Source: SAR324 cluster bacterium
GTDB lineage: Bacteria > SAR324 > NAC60-12
Direction of reading: 5' to 3'
NCBI GenBank assembly: GCA_028281495.1
Contig: JANQJU010000068.1
Coordinates: 1 to 33,441 of the forward strand
Length of the DNA: 33,441 bases
Both the position numbers and the translations under genes were made by a program. Under the pieces are notes generated by a model that saw only the letters and a list, made by a program, of their open reading frames with translations, had not been told where the DNA came from and did not search any database. This document shows positions 26,295-33,401 of the stretch, piece by piece. Positions within the stretch are counted from its first letter, which is position 1. Each line of letters opens with the position of its first letter.

Positions 26295-27416
26295 TCATGC
26301 CTCTTCATCCGCCAGGATGTTCATGACGCTTTTTTGGATCTGGATGTAATCAATCGAACCACAGAGATCACCATTGTCATCCACCACGGGAAGTACTTTT
26401 TGGTTGTACATCAGCATGGAAGAAAGCGTGTCTCGCAACGGTTCCCGCAATTCCACATTGGTCTCAAAGGCTTCCAAAACCTCACCTGTATTTCCATTCT
26501 CATATTTCAACCCTTTGGGAGTCACATAGCCAATGGGTTTGCGGTCCTCGACTACAATGCCATAGGTGAAATGGTTCTCATCTAAGAAATGAAGCGTGTC
26601 TTTCGCAGGACTTTGAGCGTTCACAACATTGCGGGGTTGGGTATCCATGGCGTCGGAAGCATGCAAGAGTCCCAGAACTTTTAAGGCGCGATCTGCTCCA
26701 ACAAAATCAGTGACAAATTTGTTTTTAGGCTGGGTCAAGATGACTTCAGGAGAATCGTACTGAGCCACCTTTCCGGTTTCAAACAACGCGATCCGGTCCC
26801 CCATTTTAATCGCCTCACGAATGTCATGGGAAACCATGATGATCGTTTTTTTGAGTTTGGATTGAAGTTTCAAAAACTCATCTTGAATCTGTTCTCGATT
26901 GATGGGGTCAATCGCACCAAAGGGTTCATCCATCAATAAGATGTCAGGGTCTGCTGCGAGTGCTCGAATGACCCCAACTCGCTGTTGTTGCCCTCCCGAC
27001 AATTCAACCGGATAGCGGGTTCTAAAAGTCGTAGGTTCTAGATTGACCATATCCAAGAGTTCATCAACTCTTTGGTTGATTTGCGTTTTATCCCAACCCA
27101 ATAAACGGGGAACAATCGCAATATTTTCTGCAATGGTTTTGTTGGGAAATAAGCCAATGTCTTGAATGACATAACCAATTGACTGCCGCAGTTTCACCTC
27201 ATCCACCTGGCTGATATTCTGACCGTTGATGAGAATCTCTCCATGGGTGATTTGCTCTAATCGATTGGTCATTCGTAGCATGGTGGTTTTACCACAGCCG
27301 GAAGGACCTAAAAAAACGACAATATGTCCTTTTTCCACGGTGAACGACACGTTATTAATGGCTGTAAATGAAGTGGCCGTTTCATAAGTTTTGGTCACAT
27401 TGCGATATTCGATCAT
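26295..27416 (-). CDS. Quaternary-amine ABC transporter ATPase with tandem CBS domains (OpuCA/ProV type)
   Basis: This 373-aa ATPase has Walker A GPSGCGKTT, signature LSGGQQQRVGVIRA, Walker B ILLMDEPFGAIDP and switch MVSHDIREA. The C-terminal 110 residues are a CBS pair (VEDRKPIGYVTPKG, VLPVVDDNGDLCGSIDY). In OpuA such domains sense ionic strength or bind c-di-AMP, so osmotic gating is plausible here. The start at 27416 (MIEYRNVTKTYE) is preferred, with an AGAGG site; the frame extends 45 bp further. It heads the importer operon, downstream of a 224-bp gap. Confidence 0.92.
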   Translation of the reverse strand: MIEYRNVTKTYETATSFTAINNVSFTVEKGHIVVFLGPSGCGKTTMLRMTNRLEQITHGEILINGQNISQVDEVKLRQSIGYVIQDIGLFPNKTIAENIAIVPRLLGWDKTQINQRVDELLDMVNLEPTTFRTRYPVELSGGQQQRVGVIRALAADPDILLMDEPFGAIDPINREQIQDEFLKLQSKLKKTIIMVSHDIREAIKMGDRIALFETGKVAQYDSPEVILTQPKNKFVTDFVGADRALKVLGLLHASDAMDTQPRNVVNAQSPAKDTLHFLDENHFTYGIVVEDRKPIGYVTPKGLKYENGNTGEVLEAFETNVELREPLRDTLSSMLMYNQKVLPVVDDNGDLCGSIDYIQIQKSVMNILADEEA

Positions 27417-27592
27417 GATATTACCTCTTGCCTCGTCAGTTTTCTTAATTGATATAACCATTAATTAAATAGACTATTGATCTATCTATAACATGGCACC
27501 AACGCCCTCAACGTTTTCAATCGATGATTTCTGAAATGATGTTTTTAATCGGATCCCCGATGACCTGGAGCTATATTGATAGAATTCTTGTG

Positions 27593-27612
27593 CATCCGTC
27601 AATATCAGAAAA
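27593..27612. repeat. 20-bp dispersed repeat, copy 1
   Basis: CATCCGTCAATATCAGAAAA here is identical to 28862-28881. Each copy lies within 50 bp after the stop of a minus-strand gene (here the aldo/keto reductase). The 30 bp on the gene side are loosely similar between copies too. Confidence 0.8.
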
Positions 27613-27640
27613 TCTAACCCCCTGTTGAATCCTATTCAAC

Positions 27641-28663
27641 TTACGCAACTTGGAATTGCCCTTGAGCAGGGCGAGGGGTTCTTGGAATCCGTTTTCCTGA
27701 AGTGTAATCGTTGATGACATCACAAGGTGTGTAGTTCCGTTCCAATTCATACACTTCTTCTTCCGACAATTTAGTGTCCAAAGCGACCAAGGCACTTTCA
27801 AACTGATTCGTGTTGTCTGCTCCCACAAGCATACTGCTGATTTCGGATTTACCCAGTACCCAAGCTTGAGCTATCTGGGCCGGAGAACACCCACGACGAT
27901 CAGCGACAGTTGCCACCGAGTGGGCAATATTTTTTGAAGCCACATCATTGTACATTTCAGTAGTAAAAAGGTCGGTTTGGTTGCGGGTGGACTGCACATC
28001 GTTCGTCAACAGACCGCGTGCCAACGGACTGAACACGGTGACTCCCAAACCTTGATCCATACAAAAGGGAATCATCTCGCGCTCTTCTTCACGGTAAGCA
28101 CAGTTGAGTTGCAATTGCATATTGATCGGACGGGACCAACCGTTGATCTCACAAATATGTAGGATTTTGGCGAGTTGCCAAGTGTACATGGTCGAAACGC
28201 CCAAATAACGAACTTTGCCAAGGCGAACGAGATCATTTAAAGCCTCCATCGTTTCTTCTACCGGAGTATGGATGTCAAAATAGTGCAGCATGTAGATATC
28301 CACATAATCGGTGCCGATTCGGCGTAACGAGCCATCAATGCTATCCATGATATGCTTTCGCGAATGACCGGAGGCATTGACTCCGTCAGAAATGGCATAT
28401 CCCACTTTGGTGGCTATGACAAAATCTTCACGATGACCAATTCGATGGAGAATGCGTCCCACGACTTCCTCCCCCACCCCAAAAGAATACCAGTCCGCGA
28501 GATCTATAAAGTTTACCCCTTTATCCAACGCATACCGCACAATCGGTCCACTCTGTTGTTCGTCAAAAATCCAAGGCTTCCATTTGGGAGTCCCCATATT
28601 CATAGTGCCTAAGCACAAACGGGATACTTTTAAACCCGAATTTCCGAGTCTGACGTATTGCAT
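27641..28663 (-). CDS. Aldo/keto reductase
   Basis: This 340-aa TIM-barrel NADPH-dependent reductase carries the AKR tetrad: Asp54 and Tyr59 in FIDLADWYS, Lys86 in ATKVGYA and His127 in MLHYFD. It also has RRIGTDYVDIYMLH and the GKVRYLGVS strand. Such enzymes reduce aldehydes and ketones in the cytoplasm; the substrate is not evident. It has a strong AAGGAG site before the ATG. It lies between the LysR regulator and the importer operon with gaps of about 240 and 225 bp, so it is probably its own unit. It may be controlled by the LysR protein. Confidence 0.92.
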   Translation of the reverse strand: MQYVRLGNSGLKVSRLCLGTMNMGTPKWKPWIFDEQQSGPIVRYALDKGVNFIDLADWYSFGVGEEVVGRILHRIGHREDFVIATKVGYAISDGVNASGHSRKHIMDSIDGSLRRIGTDYVDIYMLHYFDIHTPVEETMEALNDLVRLGKVRYLGVSTMYTWQLAKILHICEINGWSRPINMQLQLNCAYREEEREMIPFCMDQGLGVTVFSPLARGLLTNDVQSTRNQTDLFTTEMYNDVASKNIAHSVATVADRRGCSPAQIAQAWVLGKSEISSMLVGADNTNQFESALVALDTKLSEEEVYELERNYTPCDVINDYTSGKRIPRTPRPAQGQFQVA

Positions 28664-28861
28664 AATACTCCTTTTCGAACAGATGAAATGGTTAGGAGAG
28701 AAAATTCAAAAATCCCACACTATTATAAACTTAATATTTATAATTGTTTTGAGAAGTACATCAAAAAGTTTGGAAACCACCTCTGACGTTAAATGCAGCA
28801 GCCATCGCTGCTCCACAAAAATTAATGCTTCAACACAATAAAGTTATGATCGATAAACTCA

Positions 28862-28881
28862 CATCCGTCAATATCAGAAAA
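28862..28881. repeat. 20-bp dispersed repeat, copy 2
   Basis: This is identical to 27593-27612 and sits 24 bp after the stop of the LysR gene. The matching position of the two copies suggests a shared 3'-end element or a past duplication of sequence behind these genes. Confidence 0.8.
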
Positions 28882-28904
28882 ACTCACTACTTGATGAAAT
28901 TTAT

Positions 28905-29801
28905 TCACCTAGCATTTCGAATCAACCAATCTCGAAAAGTGATGGCGGAAGGGGAGAGTTCCTTTTCTAAGGACCAACTGACGTAATTATACTCGGTGAG
29001 AGAAGGGGAAGAGACTGGCAGGGGAACAAGTGATCCATTCCGAATCAAGGGTTCGATAGAATTCATCCATCCCAACACCACTCCATGACCATCTTGGGCA
29101 ACTTGTAATGCAATCAGATAATTGTCGATACGGATACCCGATAATTCACCGCGTTGAACGTCCGCATGTTGGAACCATTCCTCCCAACCCATCCAACTGG
29201 GGTTGATCGTTTCAAAATGAATTAGAGGTAAGTGGAGTAAGTCCGCCGGTGAGGTCACTGCATGTTCCTTAGCAAAATCAGGATGGCAAACCGGCAAAAT
29301 GGGATCAGCAAATAACAATTCACTGTGCCAGCTACTCCAAATACCGATTCCACAGTGAATACATAAATCGGGCTTAGCATGTGCGAGACTGTAGAGGTCA
29401 TCGGTAATATGCTGATCCACCCGAACCTGAGGATACTCTTTCCAAAACGAACTAATCCGAGGGGCAAACCAGAGACTCGAAAAAGCAGTAGACAAACGTA
29501 AAGAAACGGGAGGGTTCGACGATTTATTGCGCAATCGGGAGACCACGGAGTCGATCTGAGAGAAGCTTTTGGTGAGAGTTTGATAGAGGCTTTCCCCGTC
29601 GGGAGTTAACGAAACACCTTGAGGGCTTCTGAGAAATAAAGGCACCCCAATGTCGCTCTCCAGATCACGAATTTGATGGCTGACAGCTCCTGGAGTGACG
29701 TTGAGTTCTTGCGCCGCTTTTTTGAAGCTTAGATGTCGGGCTGCTGCTTCAAATGCCGTGAGCGCACTCAAACGAGGCAGATTGTAAGGTGAGGTGGGCA
29801 T
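28905..29801 (-). CDS. LysR-family transcriptional regulator, GcvA-like
   Basis: The 298-aa protein has an N-terminal LysR winged helix (LPRLSALTAFEAAARHLSFKKAAQELNVTPGAVSHQIRDLE, given in parts: FEAAARHLSF and VTPGAVSHQI) and a periplasmic-binding-like effector domain. The LPxLxALxAFEAAARHLSF form is typical of the GcvA group, which regulates glycine and related metabolism. The ATG at 29801 has AGGAG 8 nt upstream; a GTG codon directly before it is the alternative. It is upstream of the aldo/keto reductase and importer genes on the same strand and may regulate them. Confidence 0.92.
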   Translation of the reverse strand: MPTSPYNLPRLSALTAFEAAARHLSFKKAAQELNVTPGAVSHQIRDLESDIGVPLFLRSPQGVSLTPDGESLYQTLTKSFSQIDSVVSRLRNKSSNPPVSLRLSTAFSSLWFAPRISSFWKEYPQVRVDQHITDDLYSLAHAKPDLCIHCGIGIWSSWHSELLFADPILPVCHPDFAKEHAVTSPADLLHLPLIHFETINPSWMGWEEWFQHADVQRGELSGIRIDNYLIALQVAQDGHGVVLGWMNSIEPLIRNGSLVPLPVSSPSLTEYNYVSWSLEKELSPSAITFRDWLIRNAR

Positions 29802-29804
29802 CAC

Positions 29805-30051
29805 TTGGACTCCTGAGGCAGAGTTTCATTGTAGGCTGTGACCTCTCAAAAAGATCATCGTATCATCGTCATTCATGGGCAGCAAAAAATTTTGCTGGTT
29901 TTTAGAAAAGGGGATTATTGTTCCTCCTGGTCTTTGGTTCTCGTTTGACTCGTCCAACAGATCTATCGGAAAAAGAGAACCTACTCTTGAGGAGCCGTTG
30001 TCAATGTAGAATCAGTAAATGGCATCGGAAGGTTACAGTCCCCGCCATCAG
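29805..30051. other. Leader region upstream of the LysR gene
   Basis: No gene is evident. It contains two inverted repeats: AGCAAAA-aa-TTTTGCT (29881-29896) and GGTTCTC (29936-29942) with GAGAACC (29975-29981). Either could be a regulator site for LysR autoregulation, or a weak hairpin. Confidence 0.4.
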
Positions 30052-30094
30052 CTAAAGAAAAAATGGGTGGGGTACCCACCTTTTTCTTTTTTAG
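30052..30094. terminator. Bidirectional intrinsic terminator, 43-nt palindrome
   Basis: GGTGGG (30066-30071) pairs with CCCACC (30075-30080) around a 3-nt loop. The flanking A tract (CTAAAGAAAAAA) pairs with the T tract (TTTTTCTTTTTTAG) out to 30052/30094. The stem has about 19 pairs with two mismatches. T runs lie after the GC stem on both strands, so it can stop transcription from either side. Confidence 0.8.
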
Positions 30095-30463
30095 TTGGCC
30101 GTGCCAGTTGGCAACCAGGGGCCAAGGTGGGCCGATGCCTTCGGCACCGCCACCGTTTCTGGTGTGGGCGAAGCCTCACACCTGGAATGGTTTGGCGTGT
30201 ACCAACACCGCCAAACCCAGCAAGCGTTGAGGCAAAACCAAGTGCTGGTTGCCGAAGTGACACCCACGGCAAGCCGTTGAGCACAGCCCACACTCAGCCC
30301 CTTGGCAGAAGCGTAAACCTTAACAAAGCGAAGAAATACCTCTGGCAGAAGCGTGGCGGTTTTGGGTGAGGAAACCGCCGAGGGCTGGACCGGGTGGGTG
30401 CATAGGGATGTGCTTTGGCCGCAGCGTAGGCGATTGAGGCCCGCGTGAGCTGGGCCGATTGAG
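30095..30463. ncRNA. Hairpin-dense GC-rich region, candidate structured RNA
   Basis: At least six strong stems are packed in about 370 bp: GGTGTG...CACACC with inner GGC/GCC (30161-30182), GGTTTGGCG...CGCCAAACC (30189-30217), GGC..AACCA...TGGTT.GCC (30231-30253), ACGGC-AA-GCCGT (30268-30279), GGCGGTTT...AAACCGCC (30356-30380) and GGCCC...GGGCC (30438-30456). TGGCAGAAGCGT is repeated at 30303-30314 and 30343-30354, and CGATTGAG at 30431 and 30456. Open frames here show no protein character. The composition is much richer in GC than its neighbours. It may be a structured RNA, a block of palindromic repeats, or the end of a mobile element; strand is not resolved. Confidence 0.35.
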
Positions 30464-30501
30464 ACAGCGAGGAAAAATATGAAGCCAAAAACAGGGATGT
30501 T

Positions 30502-30813
30502 TTGGGCGCGGGAGGAGAGGGATATCCGAACTCCTTATTTTGGGTGGAACTCAAGCGGCAAGGCCGTGATTATGTGGGGCTTTGTCCCTTCCATCAAGAA
30601 AAGACTCCTTCCTTCTTCGTTTATCCTGAAAAAGGCATTTACCACTGTTTCGGGGCTGGTTGCCAAAAACATGGCGATGTCATTCAATTCATTATGGATA
30701 TAGAAGGAAAGAGCTTCCGCGATGCCGTGCAAAGCCTTAGCGGAAGCCCAGTTGCACAAGCTCCGGTCGGCAAACCGAAGCAGCAATCAAAACCTACCAC
30801 TACAACACTTTAG
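30502..30813 (+). CDS. DnaG-type CHC2 zinc-finger protein, truncated primase fragment
   Basis: The core of this 103-aa frame is the CHC2 zinc-binding domain of bacterial primase: VELKRQGRDYVGLCPFHQEKTPSF, then YHCFGAGCQKHGDVIQFIM and GKSFRDAVQSL. The zinc ligands CPFH and CFGAGC are intact. Primase uses this module to recognise template DNA. The TOPRIM catalytic and helicase-binding domains are absent; the protein ends in a short Lys/Pro/Thr tail. The N-terminal helix expected before VELKR is replaced by glycine-rich sequence and the only start is a TTG without a clear ribosome site. It is probably a remnant of a plasmid or phage primase; a small regulatory protein is less likely. Confidence 0.6.
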   Translation: MGAGGEGYPNSLFWVELKRQGRDYVGLCPFHQEKTPSFFVYPEKGIYHCFGAGCQKHGDVIQFIMDIEGKSFRDAVQSLSGSPVAQAPVGKPKQQSKPTTTTL

Positions 30814-30877
30814 AAACAACTGGCAAACAATGAAACAAACTTTCAATAACCCATAACTTTATTAAAAAAGTCGGTTT

Positions 30878-31285
30878 ATGGAACAGCCGGAAAAAGTATT
30901 ACTCGAATTTATCAGTCAAATGAATTTGTGGGAAAAAAGTGCTTCGAAAGCTCAAAGGGAAGTCAAAGACACACCGGAGCCTGATAGTTATTTCCCAACA
31001 ATTCAGAAGTCTTTGGATGCAATTTTTGAAAGATACTGTACTCGTAAAGAAAGGCCTTTGGGAAGACAGGGGTCTTTTTGCAGCCCTCCAGAGTATGATC
31101 CAGAACAAGAAGAAATGGAGAACGTTGAAAAGGTATCAAATAAGAGAGTCGAAATTCAGACTCAAAGGAATTCTGGCTTTTTTGAAAAACGTTTGTACGT
31201 TCTAATTCGAAAGAAAGACCAATGGTTGATAGACCATGTAAAAACGATTGGCGAGGATGGGGCTACTGAAAGAGGAATATTGTAA
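30878..31285 (+). CDS. NTF2-like immunity protein (orphan)
   Basis: The 135-aa soluble protein reads like the NTF2-fold immunity family: KVLLEFISQMNLWEK near the start, IFERYCTRKERPLGRQGSF, VEIQTQ and the closing LYVLIRKKDQWLIDHVK. Members neutralise contact-dependent or RHS/T6SS-delivered toxins in the cytoplasm. No toxin gene is adjacent, so it is an orphan, perhaps retained against toxins of rival strains. The family call rests on the motif pattern only. No good ribosome site precedes the ATG, and the upstream 64 bp look non-coding. Confidence 0.6.
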   Translation: MEQPEKVLLEFISQMNLWEKSASKAQREVKDTPEPDSYFPTIQKSLDAIFERYCTRKERPLGRQGSFCSPPEYDPEQEEMENVEKVSNKRVEIQTQRNSGFFEKRLYVLIRKKDQWLIDHVKTIGEDGATERGIL

Positions 31286-31360
31286 CTTTGAAATACCTGG
31301 TAAAGTAAACTGTTCAGACAACAGTATCTATTTTGGATTGTTACCGAGAGAAAGCTATCA

Positions 31361-31648
31361 AGGCATATAATTACAAGAGCGCGACTTAATGAATATGCCA
31401 TTAAGCATCCGACAGCAAAGTCATCGTTAGAGCATTGGTATCAAGTAATGAGAAAAGGAAATTTTCGTACCATTGAAGAGCTGAGAGAAGGATTTCCTCA
31501 TGCGGATAAAGTGGGGAAATTGACGGTATTCAACATAGGAGGCAATAAAACCCGATTAATTGCCGCGATTCACTACAATCGTCAAAAGGTGTACATTAGA
31601 GCAGTATTGCCCCATGAAGAATACGATACAGGCAATTGGAAGGAGTGA
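31361..31648 (+). CDS. higB: HigB-family mRNA interferase toxin, normal start codon apparently lost
   Basis: The open frame gives RHIITRARLNEYAIKHP, then LEHWYQVMRKGNFRTIEELREGFPHADKVG and NIGGNKTRLIAAIHYNRQKVYIRAVLPHEEYD, an intact HigB toxin (about 95 aa). HigB cleaves mRNA on the ribosome. The usual first Met falls on AGG at 31361, one base from ATG, with GAGAG 10 nt before it. The frame is open from 31304 but offers no ATG, GTG or TTG until the ATG at 31448, which would give only a 66-aa product missing the first third. The toxin is probably silent or poorly made. Its stop is 3 bp before the antitoxin ATG. Confidence 0.68.
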   Translation, partial: RHIITRARLNEYAIKHPTAKSSLEHWYQVMRKGNFRTIEELREGFPHADKVGKLTVFNIGGNKTRLIAAIHYNRQKVYIRAVLPHEEYDTGNWKE

Positions 31649-31651
31649 TAG

Positions 31652-31879
31652 ATGTTAGCAGAAATGCAGCGAGTTCAGGATGTGTGGCCTCAATTGTCGC
31701 CAATCGTCTTTGTTCCGCATGACGAGGGGCAATATCAACAACTGGTCAAAGTGTTGGACCAATTGATTGATCAAGTGGGAGAAAATGAAGATCATCCTTT
31801 GGCAACTTTGATGGAAGTACTTGGTGTCTTGATCGAGAAATATGAAGACGAACATGTACCTGAGTTGATGGATATATGA
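31652..31879 (+). CDS. higA: HigA-family antitoxin, truncated before the DNA-binding domain
   Basis: The 75-aa product matches the N-terminal helical region of HigA antitoxins that pair with this type of HigB (YQQLVKVLDQLIDQVGENEDHPLATLMEVLGVLIEKYEDEHVP). Full-length relatives continue for some 50 residues as an XRE-type helix-turn-helix; here the frame stops at MDI and no HTH is found in the following sequence in any frame I checked. It may still bind toxin but should not autorepress. An AAGGAG site overlapping the higB stop supports the start. Confidence 0.7.
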   Translation: MLAEMQRVQDVWPQLSPIVFVPHDEGQYQQLVKVLDQLIDQVGENEDHPLATLMEVLGVLIEKYEDEHVPELMDI

Positions 31880-31933
31880 GTTCGTCTAACTAGCGCAGAA
31901 TGATTTGCAACCTTCCGCCTTCGGCTTCAGTTC

Positions 31934-31962
31934 ACAAACTCCCCTCCCAGCCCACCCTCCAC
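31934..31962. repeat. C-rich repeat, copy B
   Basis: This is the diverged second copy of the sequence at 20713-20743: ACAAACTCCCC, CAGCCC, ACCCTCCAC in the same order. It lies 55 bp after the truncated antitoxin gene. Confidence 0.5.
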
Positions 31963-32075
31963 AGGATTAGGTGGTCAGGCTTCCCTGTATATGGTTCCTC
32001 CCACATTTCAACAGAAAAATTTACTTATTTATCCTTTTCTAAAACGTTTGAATTTCCAAGGAGAGTAGTCCTCCT

Positions 32076-32174
32076 GATAGTGGGTTCCTCAGCCTTCCTT
32101 CTTGCGCACACGCGGGATTGAAGTTGAGCGAGTTCTTCCTTTTAGTCGATAGTGGGTTCCTCGACCTTCCTTCC
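32076..32174. repeat. Pair of 26-bp direct repeats, 72 bp apart
   Basis: GATAGTGGGTTCCTC is identical at 32076-32090 and 32148-32162, and each is followed by two variable bases and CCTTCCTTC. The spacing is 72 bp. They lie beside the IS110 remnant and may be relics of its insertion or of a repeat unit. Confidence 0.7.
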
Positions 32175-32309
32175 TACAAGTCAAACGAATCCCGTTCACC
32201 CGATGACTGGCGTTTTTGAGCTTTCCTGCCTCATTGCCTTCTCGATTTTAAAAAATCAAAAGGACGCCCCAGGCTCTAGGAAAGCATGATTTTGAATGGA
32301 CCTTCGTTT

Positions 32310-32627
32310 TCACGTCCGGTTCTGCTTTTGGGTGTGGCGGTCTTGTTTCGCACTCGAAGAATCAGATGCACACGTATATTCGGCGTCGGGAATCCGGTGC
32401 AAACTTTGCAGATCTTGCTGCCACACCGCTTTAGGGGTGACGAAATTCATCTTCGGACGCGAAGCGGCCTCACAAATCGCTTGAGCATCAATGGCATCGT
32501 TCTTATTGCCCGATACGTAAGGGGCCACAAATTGCGGCGCTATGATTTTCACCTCATGTCCCCATTTTTGGAACTTCCTAGAAAAAAAGTGTGCACCGGC
32601 CCCTCGCCACAGGATTGGTGTTATCGG
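32310..32627 (-). pseudogene. IS110-family transposase remnant
   Basis: The reverse frame contains AGAHFFSRKFQKWGHEVKIIAPQFV (in parts: FQKWGHEV, KIIAPQFV) then PYVSGNKNDAIDAQAICEA and QQDLQSLHRI, the conserved N-terminal DEDD-transposase region of IS110 elements (SAHYWAR..LGHEV, GNKNDxxDAEAICEA). The acidic D of NKND is kept. The start of the gene is cut by an in-frame TAG at 32628-32630, and the sequence loses homology after LHRI. Only about 80 of over 300 residues remain and it cannot be active. It marks past IS activity in this region. Confidence 0.82.
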
Positions 32628-32726
32628 CTACCACGGTCTGAAGTGACGTTTTTTGCAAAATGGGGGTTCCCCATTTTACTGCAATGGGCTGGTTGTGCGG
32701 TGGTGAGTAGAAAGGAGGCGCGGACT

Positions 32727-33401
32727 TTAGTAAGATTTGAAATTCTCCGAATATCGATCACCGAAAAGTACCATTTCACCAATTCTAGAATGGTGTTCTC
32801 TATCAAATATCTCAATGATAATCAGAGGAAAAGGAGCGTTACCAGAATAGTTTGCTATAAAACTAACAAAGTAAACCTCTTTGTCAGAAAAAGGGAAATC
32901 GATGGGATCGTTGGAGAATTGTAGGAAAAATTCCTTAAAGGTTTGTTTTTGATAAAGCTCTAACTTCAAGGGCCTTTTTTCAAGATTCCCAAATCTTCTT
33001 TTAGTTCGTTCTAGATGTTCTACAACTTCCAAATCTTCAAAATGTGATAGATAAGTTGTCGATACATCAAATGGATTCCTTTTACCCTTTAATTGCTTTG
33101 ATGAGATAATAAAATTGTCGGTATCAACTGGGTTCTCAGCAATAACCCAGTTAAATTTCTTTGGAAATCCCCCAGATTCTTCAAAGAGGATTTGACGAAG
33201 TTTATGCCGATTTTTTGGTGTGTTTAAGTCATCAATTGGTTGAGAGAATTTTGTTACCAAAGGTGGAAGATAAACAATGACTGGTTCCATTTGTTCTTTA
33301 GGGGGGGACGGCCACCAAATAAGTACAACTACACCTGCTCCTCCACCGATTGAGATCATTGCAAGGATTTGAACGAGAAATTTTTTATCAATGTTCTTCA
33401 T
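32727..33401 (-). CDS. Unknown membrane-anchored protein, 224 aa
   Basis: I do not recognise this protein. It has one N-terminal hydrophobic segment (about 8-30; AMISIGGGAGVVVLIWW) after a lysine-rich start, so it is likely a type II inner-membrane anchor or uncleaved signal with a periplasmic domain of about 190 residues. The rest is charged, with many Phe/Lys/Glu residues and a PPLV..FSQPI segment. An AAGG site precedes the ATG. It is AT-rich, lies next to an IS remnant, and ends about 100 bp from it; the C-terminus may be truncated. Its other neighbour is outside the window. Confidence 0.65.
   Translation of the reverse strand: MKNIDKKFLVQILAMISIGGGAGVVVLIWWPSPPKEQMEPVIVYLPPLVTKFSQPIDDLNTPKNRHKLRQILFEESGGFPKKFNWVIAENPVDTDNFIISSKQLKGKRNPFDVSTTYLSHFEDLEVVEHLERTKRRFGNLEKRPLKLELYQKQTFKEFFLQFSNDPIDFPFSDKEVYFVSFIANYSGNAPFPLIIIEIFDREHHSRIGEMVLFGDRYSENFKSY

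Larger units (their letters stand above)
31880..32309. other. Gene-free region with repeats
   Basis: This 430-bp region holds the second C-rich repeat copy (31934-31962) and a pair of 26-27-bp direct repeats (GATAGTGGGTTCCTC followed by a CCTTCCTTC block) at 32076 and 32148. I see no gene or transposon end with confidence. Confidence 0.55.

Noticed and set aside
29990..30060. Possible IS200/IS605 end upstream of the terminator
   Set aside because: The sequence slightly resembles such ends, but no TnpA, TnpB or matching second end is present.
30019..30369. Overlapping short frames on both strands in the hairpin-dense region
   Set aside because: They cross the terminator and palindromes, are rich in Arg/Pro/Gly from GC-rich repeats, and none shows a domain.
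30303..30463. CRISPR array or integron attC-like sites
   Set aside because: The 12-bp and 8-bp repeats occur only twice with unequal spacing, and the attC core sites are absent.
32290..32330. Possible group II intron domain V-like hairpin
   Set aside because: GGAC/GTCC pairing is present, but the conserved catalytic triad and GAAA tetraloop arrangement are not convincing and no intron-encoded protein is nearby.
32286..32924. 212-codon plus-strand open frame
   Set aside because: It is antisense to the IS110 remnant and to the end of the unknown membrane protein; composition is not protein-like.
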